A DNA stretch of 64,000 bases from Bacillus chungangensis (GTDB lineage Bacteria; Bacillota; Bacilli; Bacillales; Bacillaceae_C): assembly GCF_030812995.1 (NCBI RefSeq), contig NZ_JAUSTT010000001.1:284396-348395 (forward strand). Direction: 5' to 3'. The translations under genes were made by a program, and so were the position numbers. A model generated the notes under the pieces. It ran no database searches and had not been told where the DNA came from. It saw nothing but the letters and a program-made list of their open reading frames with translations. Below, piece by piece: positions 56,084 through 64,000 of this stretch (its first letter is position 1; the number at the start of each line of letters is the position of its first letter).

Positions 56084-56334
56084 GCCGTTTGTGTCCGGGA
56101 ACCATTTACCGCTCTTTCATCAGTAGCTTTCTCTCATCCCGTTATTGATAGGCACAACCTAGCTTTAGCAACGGCTTTCCCCTAAAATCAAGCTAGAAAA
56201 GCGCTTGTTGTCCTCCAGCTTAAAAATCCGATCAGATGTTACGATTAGAAGTAAGATTCATCTAAACGCATGGGAGGTTTTTTTCCATTTATCTCCTCTA
56301 ATACACTTGGCATTTTTTGTTCTAAGCTCTATGT

Positions 56335-58095
56335 TTATAAAACACTTGCATGGCCGCGATAAATAACCCCTCTGCTGGCATCAACTGTGATTTCTTCGCC
56401 ATTTTGAACGAGTTTTGTTGCATCTTTTACCCCGACAATAACAGGGATGCCTAGGTTAATGCCAATAACTGCAGCATGGCTTGTTAATCCGCCTTCTTCA
56501 GTAATTAACGCACTGCATTTTTCCAATGCCGGCATCATTTCCTTATCCGTTCCAACAGTGATCAAAATTGCTCCTTGCTCCATTCTTTCATTAGCTTCCT
56601 TAGCATTGGCAGCAATGATTGCTCTGCCATAACTTGAGCTCCTGCCAATACCTTGGCCTTTTGCAAGAATATCGCCAACAACATGGATCTTCATTAAATT
56701 CGTTGTTCCTGTTTCTCCAACTGGCACTCCAGCTGTAATGACGATTAAATCCCCATGCTTTACAAGAGTAGAATTTAAGCTTTCTTGTACAGCTAATTCG
56801 AGCATTTCATCTGTAGTCGTCACTTTTCTTCCTTGCTGTGGATGCACCCCCCAAACAAGTGTTAACCGCCGTGAGACGGATTCACTGAAAGTAACGGCAA
56901 CAATATGGGCTTTAGGGCGATATTTTGAGATCATTCTTGCAGTATGACCGCTTTCTGTAGGCGTGACGATCGCTTCAACATCTAAATTGATTGCCGTATG
57001 AGCAACAGACTGGCCAATTGCATCTGTCATATTATGGCTGCTGCTTTTTCGGCGCATTGAGAGAATATCCTTATGCCGCAATGATTGTTCTGCACGTATC
57101 GCTATGTTATACATCGTTTGCACCGCTTCTAAAGGATAGAGGCCTGCAGCTGTCTCACCGGAAAGCATGATTGCATCTGTACCATCAAAAATTGCATTGG
57201 CGACATCACTCGCCTCCGCCCTTGTTGGTCTTGGATTTCGCTGCATTGAATCGAGCATTTGCGTAGCCGTGATGACTGGTTTTCCTAAATCATTACATTT
57301 TTTAATGAGCATTTTTTGAACGAGAGGTACTTCTTCTTCAGGAATTTCAACACCTAAATCTCCGCGTGCAACCATTAATCCGTCGGACACCTTAAGAATA
57401 TCATCGATGTTATCGACGCCTTCCTGGTTTTCGATTTTAGGAATAATATGTATATGTTCGGCCTGATTTTCCTCTAACAGCTTTCTAATTTCAAGGACAT
57501 CTGAAGCGCGGCGGACAAAGGATGCTGCAATATAATCGATGTCTTGTTCAATACCGAAAAGAATGTCTTTCGCATCTTTTTCCGTAATACCTGGAAAGTT
57601 AACAGAAACGCCTGGAACATTAACCCCTTTATTGTTTTTTAATTTCCCACCATTTAATACTTTCGTAAGGATTTCTTTTTTATCTTTATCTAGTGAAATG
57701 ACTTCCAATGCAATTAAACCGTCATCTAATAAAATTCTCGCACCAATTTCAACATTATCGATTAGCTCTGGATAAGTGATAGAAAATTTCTCATCTGTTC
57801 CTAGTACTTCTTCCATCGCAACAATAACTGTGTTGCCCCCGATTAACTCAATAACCCCATCCTGCATTGTATGGGTACGAATTTCTGGGCCTTTCGTATC
57901 GAGAAGGATGCCGATCGTTTTCCCTGTTTTTTTCGCGGCTTCTCGTATACGTTTAATACGTGTTGCATGCTCCTGATGATTGCCGTGGGAAAAATTTAAC
58001 CTCGCAACATTCATTCCAGCTTCCATCAATTTTTCTAACGTTTCAACACTTTCACTAGCAGGCCCAATGGTGCAAACAATTTTTGTTTTTTTCAT
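56335..58095 (-). CDS. pyk: Pyruvate kinase
   Basis: It makes pyruvate and ATP from phosphoenolpyruvate. The 586 residues (B. subtilis 585) contain [16 protein letters not shown], the catalytic lysine region [29 protein letters not shown], and [18 protein letters not shown]. After residue 475 there is the extra C-terminal domain typical of Bacillaceae, related to PEP-utilising mobile domains ([23 protein letters not shown]). The ATG follows AGGAGGGTATTACAAA. It is 56 bp after pfkA in one operon. Confidence 0.98.
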   Translation of the reverse strand: MKKTKIVCTIGPASESVETLEKLMEAGMNVARLNFSHGNHQEHATRIKRIREAAKKTGKTIGILLDTKGPEIRTHTMQDGVIELIGGNTVIVAMEEVLGTDEKFSITYPELIDNVEIGARILLDDGLIALEVISLDKDKKEILTKVLNGGKLKNNKGVNVPGVSVNFPGITEKDAKDILFGIEQDIDYIAASFVRRASDVLEIRKLLEENQAEHIHIIPKIENQEGVDNIDDILKVSDGLMVARGDLGVEIPEEEVPLVQKMLIKKCNDLGKPVITATQMLDSMQRNPRPTRAEASDVANAIFDGTDAIMLSGETAAGLYPLEAVQTMYNIAIRAEQSLRHKDILSMRRKSSSHNMTDAIGQSVAHTAINLDVEAIVTPTESGHTARMISKYRPKAHIVAVTFSESVSRRLTLVWGVHPQQGRKVTTTDEMLELAVQESLNSTLVKHGDLIVITAGVPVGETGTTNLMKIHVVGDILAKGQGIGRSSSYGRAIIAANAKEANERMEQGAILITVGTDKEMMPALEKCSALITEEGGLTSHAAVIGINLGIPVIVGVKDATKLVQNGEEITVDASRGVIYRGHASVL

Positions 58096-58151
58096 TTTGT
58101 AATACCCTCCTAAGATTCAGGTGTTTAGTAAAAAGCAGGGAATTCTCTCAA

Positions 58152-59117
<966 letters not shown>

Positions 59118-59264
59118 TCACCTCAATATTAGTTTATAAAGATACAAGTAGATTCGCTGGAGGAACTTCTTTTTATTATAACACTTTCTACTTATTTAAA
59201 ACTTTATACTTAGGGCAAGTTTTTTACATTATAGAATTAAATACAAATGAAAACGGATGACTTA

Positions 59265-59301
59265 CAGGCAGTACCTCTTTTCCTTTAGAGGATACTGCCT
59301 G
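59265..59301 (-). terminator. Hairpin downstream of accA
   Basis: Minus strand CAGGCAGTATCCTCT pairs with AGAGGTACTGCCTG (one bulged base) around a 7 nt loop. The stem is very stable, but only a broken T run follows. It likely ends accDA before pfkA. Confidence 0.65.
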
Positions 59302-59346
59302 ATAAGAATATGACGCCCATTAATTGGTTAAAGTGCTTTAGACAAT

Positions 59347-60324
59347 CTATATTTTCATGCTGCTCTGAAGTAAACTAGTATACTTCCCAATCCTTTTGAA
59401 TTTTTCATAGCGTTTTTCTACTAATTCTTCAGGAGATAAAACAGAAAGTTCCTGCAATGATCTTTTTAAGACTGCATCAATCGCCTCTGCTTGCTTCTCA
59501 ACATCTTGATGTGCTCCGCCTCTTACTTCAGGAATAATATCATCAATAATATCTAACGCTTTTAGGTCTGGAGCAGTGATCTTCATTGTTTCAGCGGCAC
59601 GCTTTGCTAATGATGCATCTTTCCACAATATAGCAGCCGCACCCTCTGGTGAAATAACCGATAAAGTGCCGTTTTCAAGCATATGGATATGATTTCCGAC
59701 TCCAAGCGCTAATGCACCGCCACTTCCTCCTTCACCAATAACAATACTGACAATAGGGACTTTCAGCCCAGCCATTTCAAAAAGATTCCTGGCAATCGCT
59801 TCACTTTGGCCTCTTTCTTCAGCAGCTTTTCCTGGCTCTGCCCCCTTTGTATCGATAAAACAAATAACTGGGCGATTAAATTTTTCAGCTTGCTTCATTA
59901 AGCGCAAAGCCTTTCGATAGCCTTCTGGATGCGGCATCCCAAAATTACGCATAATGTTTTCTTTTGTATTTTTGCCTCGTTGCTGCCCAATTACTGTTAC
60001 CGGAATTCCACGATATTTAGCAATACCGCTAACGATCGCTCGGTCGTCTCCAAATAAACGATCTCCATGCAGCTCAAAAAAATCAGTAAATAAAAATTCT
60101 ATATAGTCCAGTGTTGTTGGCCGGTCTGGATGACGCGCCATTTGTACACGATCCCATGGTTTCATGTTTTCATAAATATCGACTTGCAGCTTTTCCAGCC
60201 GCGCCTCTAATTTTTCAATTTCAACCGATAAATCTACATCAGAGCTCTTAGTAAATTCTTTTAGCTCATTGATTTTTTCACGCAATTCAACAATCGGTTT
60301 CTCAAAGCCAAGTACATTTTTCAT
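59347..60324 (-). CDS. accA: Acetyl-CoA carboxylase carboxyltransferase alpha subunit
   Basis: With AccD it transfers CO2 from biotin to acetyl-CoA, making malonyl-CoA for fatty-acid synthesis. The 325 residues match B. subtilis AccA. Motifs include [40 protein letters not shown], and [22 protein letters not shown]. Its ATG overlaps the accD stop (ATGA), so the two are translated together. Confidence 0.98.
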   Translation of the reverse strand: MKNVLGFEKPIVELREKINELKEFTKSSDVDLSVEIEKLEARLEKLQVDIYENMKPWDRVQMARHPDRPTTLDYIEFLFTDFFELHGDRLFGDDRAIVSGIAKYRGIPVTVIGQQRGKNTKENIMRNFGMPHPEGYRKALRLMKQAEKFNRPVICFIDTKGAEPGKAAEERGQSEAIARNLFEMAGLKVPIVSIVIGEGGSGGALALGVGNHIHMLENGTLSVISPEGAAAILWKDASLAKRAAETMKITAPDLKALDIIDDIIPEVRGGAHQDVEKQAEAIDAVLKRSLQELSVLSPEELVEKRYEKFKRIGKYTSLLQSSMKI

Positions 60325-61193
60325 ATCAGCTCACCGCCTTGCTGATGAAGATCAAGGACTTTAGCTAGCGTTTCTTTCAGTTCAAGACGAGGAATGATCG
60401 CGTCCAACTGGCCATGTTTTAATAAAAACTCTGCTGTTTGAAAATCCTCCGGTAATTCCTCACGAGTCGTTTGTTCAATAATTCTTCTGCCTGCAAAACC
60501 GATTAACGCCCCGGGCTCTGCGAAATTATAATCTCCTAGAGAAGCAAAGCTGGCGGAAACTCCCCCTGTTGTAGGATCTGTCATAATGGAAATAAATAAT
60601 CCTCCATTAGAACTAAACTTTTTTAGTGCAGCACTTGTTTTTGCCATTTGCATTAAGGACAAAACGCCCTCTTGCATGCGTGCCCCTCCCGAAGCTGTAA
60701 AGATAATAAAAGGAACTCCTGTCCGATCAGCCTCTTCAATAGCGCGAGTAATTTTTTCTCCGACAACTGATCCCATACTGCCCATTCGGAAATTAGCATC
60801 CATCACAGCAATAATGATCTCATACCCATTAATAGAAGCAGATCCTGTTAACACCGCTTCATTTAATTTCGTTTTCTGACGGTCTTTCTCAACTTTCTCT
60901 ATATAATCAGGAAAATGCAATGGGTTTTCTGTTGTGAGGTCTGCATCCAGTTCAGTAAAACTCCCCTCATCAACTAAACTGTCTATTCGTTCAAATGCAT
61001 TCATTCTGTGATGAAAGGAGCAATGAAGACAAACCTTTAAATTTTGGTTTAATTCTTTTGTGTACATTATTTTTTTACATTGTGGGCATTTTGTCATAAT
61101 CCCTTCTGGTACATCTTGCTTTGCAGATTCAGAAGGAATCGTTGCGTATTTTTTCTTTTTAGGTTTTGGTTTTGAAAATAAGTCTTTTAGCAA
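60321..61193 (-). CDS. accD: Acetyl-CoA carboxylase carboxyltransferase beta subunit
   Basis: The zinc-ribbon partner of AccA. The 290 residues equal B. subtilis AccD: an N-terminal four-cysteine zinc ribbon (CPQCKK ... CLHCSFHH, about residues 35-60) and a crotonase-type carboxyltransferase core with [22 protein letters not shown] and [16 protein letters not shown]. The TTG start follows AAGGAGGTTTCACC. The upstream gap of 224 bp to ytsJ contains an imperfect long hairpin. Confidence 0.98.
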   Translation of the reverse strand: MLKDLFSKPKPKKKKYATIPSESAKQDVPEGIMTKCPQCKKIMYTKELNQNLKVCLHCSFHHRMNAFERIDSLVDEGSFTELDADLTTENPLHFPDYIEKVEKDRQKTKLNEAVLTGSASINGYEIIIAVMDANFRMGSMGSVVGEKITRAIEEADRTGVPFIIFTASGGARMQEGVLSLMQMAKTSAALKKFSSNGGLFISIMTDPTTGGVSASFASLGDYNFAEPGALIGFAGRRIIEQTTREELPEDFQTAEFLLKHGQLDAIIPRLELKETLAKVLDLHQQGGELI

Positions 61194-61239
61194 GGTGAAA
61201 CCTCCTTGTAAATAACTGTAACGAGTGCCAATTTTTCAT

Positions 61240-61307
61240 AATAGGAACTCATGCTAAGCTTGCAACAAACTAGTTGCTCGGCATGAGTGAAATAGCTTGT
61301 CCCTATT
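61240..61307. other. Nested inverted repeat upstream of accD
   Basis: CTCATGC (61248-61254) pairs with GCATGAG (61281-61287), with TGCAAC/GTTGC inside, and AATAGG (61240-61245) with CCTATT (61302-61307) outside. It lies in the gap between ytsJ and accD. It may be a ytsJ terminator or a regulatory structure; no T run follows. I do not see a clear FapR site. Confidence 0.4.
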
Positions 61308-61417
61308 GTAGCAGTTATTTACTATGAAAAATGTAAAAAAACGTCGACCATCCACTTTCATGATGGAATATTTGTTATTCAAACAAACGAAGCAAATGAA
61401 AATCAGCGAAATGTTCT

Positions 61418-62653
61418 TTACTCTTTACCAATCACTGCTAATTCCTCTGTCCGCTTGCGAACGTCCTCTGGATTTATTTTCAAACGAGCTACCCCTGTTT
61501 CCATTGCCGTCTTCGCTACAGCTGCTGCAACTGCTGGTGCTACTCGTGGATCAAATGGACGCGGGATTACATAATCTGATGCTAGTTCCTCTTCTGTTAT
61601 TAGATCAGCGATTGCTTCTACGGCTGCTTGTTTCATTTTTTCATTAATATGTGTAGCTCTGACATCAAGCGCACCTCTGAAAATCCCAGGGAATGCTAAA
61701 ACATTATTGACTTGATTTGGATAATCAGAACGTCCTGTACCAACAACTTTTGCTCCAGCTTCTATTGCTAGTTCCGGCATAATCTCTGGATTAGGATTTG
61801 CCATTGCAAAAATAATTGGATCCTGATTCATCGAAGCAACCATCTCAGATGTTAAAGCACCCGCAACAGAAACACCAATAAATACATCCGCACCCTTTAT
61901 AACGTCTTCAAGGCTACCTTGGATTTTATCGCGGTTCGTATATTTCGCAACAGTCGCTTTTATCTTATTCATCCCTGCTGGACGTCCTTCATAGATAGCA
62001 CCTTTTGAATCGCACATAACAATATCTCTAACTCCATAATGATGAAGCAGGCGAATAATTGCAATCCCTGCTGCTCCTGCACCATTAGCCACTACTTTGA
62101 TTTCAGACATTTTTCTACCGGTTAATTTTAATGCGTTTACGAGTCCGGCAACAGTTACAATAGCAGTTCCGTGTTGATCATCATGAAAAACTGGTATATT
62201 TACTTCTTTTTTTAATCTTTCTTCAATAAAGAAGCAATTTGGCGCTGCAATATCTTCTAAATTAACTCCACCAAATGTCGGTTCTAATACTTTGACGGTT
62301 TCTATAATTGTTTCCATATCTGTCGTATTTAAGCAAATAGGGAATGCATCTACTCCAGCAAAACTTTTAAAGAGAACTGCCTTTCCTTCCATGACAGGCA
62401 ACGCTGCTTCTGGCCCAATATTTCCAAGCCCTAAAACGGCTGTTCCATCGGACACAACAGCAACCATGTTCCCTTTCATTGTATATTCATACACAGTTTC
62501 TGGCTTATCGTAAATCATTTTACAAGGCTCGGCTACCCCAGGTGAGTAAGCAAGGCTTAAATCCTTTGCATTTTTAACTTCCACCTTTGATTTAGATTCT
62601 AATTTTCCTCTATTGACTCGATGCATGTGTAAAGCCTCTTCCCGTAAAGTCAA
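61418..62653 (-). CDS. ytsJ: NADP-dependent malic enzyme YtsJ
   Basis: It decarboxylates malate to pyruvate; in B. subtilis YtsJ is the main malic enzyme and uses NADP. The 411 residues (B. subtilis 410) carry LAYSPGVAEPCKMIYDKPE, VSDGTAVLGLGNIGPEAALPVMEGKA, FHDDQHGTAIVTVAGLVNAL and the dinucleotide site VVANGAGAAGIAIIRLL. The TTG start follows AAGGGAG. It lies between dnaE and accD, in the conserved Bacillus order. Confidence 0.96.
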   Translation of the reverse strand: MTLREEALHMHRVNRGKLESKSKVEVKNAKDLSLAYSPGVAEPCKMIYDKPETVYEYTMKGNMVAVVSDGTAVLGLGNIGPEAALPVMEGKAVLFKSFAGVDAFPICLNTTDMETIIETVKVLEPTFGGVNLEDIAAPNCFFIEERLKKEVNIPVFHDDQHGTAIVTVAGLVNALKLTGRKMSEIKVVANGAGAAGIAIIRLLHHYGVRDIVMCDSKGAIYEGRPAGMNKIKATVAKYTNRDKIQGSLEDVIKGADVFIGVSVAGALTSEMVASMNQDPIIFAMANPNPEIMPELAIEAGAKVVGTGRSDYPNQVNNVLAFPGIFRGALDVRATHINEKMKQAAVEAIADLITEEELASDYVIPRPFDPRVAPAVAAAVAKTAMETGVARLKINPEDVRKRTEELAVIGKE

Positions 62654-62901
62654 TGATATTCACTCCCTTAGATTCACAAAACTTGTCCTACACATTTTCT
62701 CGACAGTTGTCAGACTACATAGTCTATCTTAACAATATAACATATCAGCTTTGCAAGTAAAGACTATTGAATCTCAGCTTTTTGACTATTAAGTGCCTGT
62801 CTCCAATGATAAAGGCGAAGAGCACTTATCAAAATATTGTATATTTTTATGGAGATAATCATACTACACTTTCTGCTTTTATGTGTACTAAAAATTCTGC
62901 T

Positions 62902-64000
62902 TCATTTCAAAATAACATTTTCCACTCCTAATATCCCGCTTAATTCAGCGAGACATTTTTCATTTGGATGCACCCAATACTCTTGTTTTAACTGCAGCGT
63001 CTGCTGCTTATCTTCATAATATAAGATAACAGGTATATCCCCTTTACAACGCTGAATCACTTGTTGAACTTTGCCAAGCAATTCATAAGATGAATGATCT
63101 TTAGTAATTTTTAAAAATAATGTCTGCTTTTTTGCTAATTTTTCCTCTAACATTTCTAATGATTCCATCATGCCGACAATCAGCTGCAACTTGCCATTTC
63201 TATTTTCTGTCTTTCCTTTTACTAAAACAACACTGCCTTCTTGACAATAAGGAAGGAAACGATGATAAACAGCTGGAAACAGCACGCAATCTAATTCTCC
63301 TGTAGCATCGCTTATTTTCATAAAACACATCACTTCGCCTTTTTTTGTTCTAATACTCTTTGTTTCATGGATATATACACCGAGGGAGACATTTTGTTGA
63401 AATTCTTTCAGGTGCATAATCTCTGTTGTCCCAGCAGTATGAAAAAGAGATGCAAATGGCGTTACAGGATGGTCTGTTAAATAAGCGCCTAAAACCCGCT
63501 GTTCATGCGCCAGCACTTCAATCATCGTCATTGGTTCAACTTCAACATATTTTGGCTTTAGCTCAAAAAAGTCCCCTTCTGAAAATAAATCATCATCCTC
63601 AGTAGGCCGGATAAGAGCAGCATGTTCCATTGCGATGTCCAAGCTCGCCAGCAATACTGCCCGATCTTTGCCAAAAAGATCAAAAGCACCAGAATAGACG
63701 AGTGACTCCAACGTTTTTCTAGAACGTGATTTTGCCGGGACACGGATGCAGAAATCAAATAAATCGTGATAAGGCTTTTTTCTCCGTTCAGAAAGGACAT
63801 CTTTGAGCACCGCAGCTCCTACTCCTTTCACACCAGCAAGACTATAGCGGATGCTGCTATTTTCAACGACGAATGGATAGCTGCTTCTATTAATACAAGG
63901 CGGTAAAATATCAATTCCCATTTGTCGTGCCAATCCAATATATTGTACAATCTTTTTTTCATGGCCAATTGCAGAAGTTAATAGAGATGCCATAAAATAA
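62902..64000 (-). CDS. dnaE: DNA polymerase III alpha subunit DnaE, C-terminal part
   Basis: The second replicative polymerase of Bacillus, which extends RNA primers before PolC takes over. Only the last 365 or so codons are in the window; the frame stays open to the right edge (YFMASLLTSAIGHEKKIVQY continues the family sequence), so the start lies beyond 64000. Visible are the helix-hairpin-helix region (YSLAGVKGVGAAVLKDVLSE), a linker with YLTDHPVTPF, and the OB domain (VSLGVYIHETKSIRTKKGEV). The full family length is about 1,115 residues. Confidence 0.95.
   Translation of the reverse strand, partial: YFMASLLTSAIGHEKKIVQYIGLARQMGIDILPPCINRSSYPFVVENSSIRYSLAGVKGVGAAVLKDVLSERRKKPYHDLFDFCIRVPAKSRSRKTLESLVYSGAFDLFGKDRAVLLASLDIAMEHAALIRPTEDDDLFSEGDFFELKPKYVEVEPMTMIEVLAHEQRVLGAYLTDHPVTPFASLFHTAGTTEIMHLKEFQQNVSLGVYIHETKSIRTKKGEVMCFMKISDATGELDCVLFPAVYHRFLPYCQEGSVVLVKGKTENRNGKLQLIVGMMESLEMLEEKLAKKQTLFLKITKDHSSYELLGKVQQVIQRCKGDIPVILYYEDKQQTLQLKQEYWVHPNEKCLAELSGILGVENVILK

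Overview
This window comes from the chromosome of a low-GC, endospore-forming Bacillaceae bacterium (Bacillus sensu lato). The evidence is the gene order sdhCA / yslB / lysC / uvrC / trxA / etfAB-fadBR-lcfA / mutSB-polX / pheST / sspI / infC-rpmI-rplT / thrS / dnaBI / speD-gapB / polA / mdh-icd-citZ / pyk-pfkA-accAD-ytsJ-dnaE. This matches one long arc of the Bacillus subtilis map, and it includes a small acid-soluble spore protein (SspI), Bacillus-only primosome genes (dnaB, dnaI), T-boxes and an L-box. The species cannot be fixed from the sequence. Both ends cut genes: sdhA at the left edge and dnaE at the right edge. Nearly everything is on the minus strand. The plus-strand exceptions are yslB, sspI, ysdB and ytvI.

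Region by region: 1-3 kb holds succinate dehydrogenase with a good sigma-A promoter. 3-7.2 kb holds lysine-riboswitch-controlled aspartokinase, uvrC and trxA. 7.4-13.6 kb is a fatty-acid degradation block (acyl-CoA ligase, FadR repressor with operator, enoyl-CoA hydratase, ETF beta and alpha); its etf genes are spread apart by two copies of an IS200/IS605-like element without transposase. 14-20 kb is recombination and division (yshE, mutSB, polX, cvpA, zapA). 20.2-21.8 kb is a two-gene insert of exported proteins at the place where B. subtilis has rnhC. 21.9-26.8 kb is T-box-controlled pheST and an rRNA methylase. 27-31 kb is sspI, an M42 peptidase, a dimeric dUTPase, ysdB with a sigma-W promoter, and ysdA. 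31-35.2 kb is the L20-leader-controlled infC-rpmI-rplT operon (infC starts with AUU) and T-box-controlled thrS. 35.5-39.6 kb is ytxC, dnaI, dnaB, nrdR. 39.8-46.1 kb is speD, gapB with CcpN-like sites, coaE, mutM, polA. 46.3-48.9 kb is hflC-hflK and a MaoC-like protein, standing where B. subtilis has phoPR. 49-53.4 kb is the TCA trio mdh, icd, citZ. 53.6-64 kb is ytwI, ytvI, fxsA, pyk-pfkA, accDA, malic enzyme and dnaE.

The core genes are ordinary and well conserved. The accessory signal lies between them. There are three IS605-type element copies lacking tnpA and tnpB, a dispersed 95-235 bp intergenic repeat (two copies bracket the thrS T-box in inverted orientation and one is interrupted by an IS3-family remnant), two short elements bounded by TGTTCAAAA inverted repeats, and a probable 27-29 residue membrane peptide gene below annotation length. 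I found no CRISPR array, tRNA, rRNA, prophage or obvious defence system. I do not see a clear new multi-gene system; the best candidates for novelty are the repeat families, the orphan IS605 ends and the exported protein pair near 21 kb.
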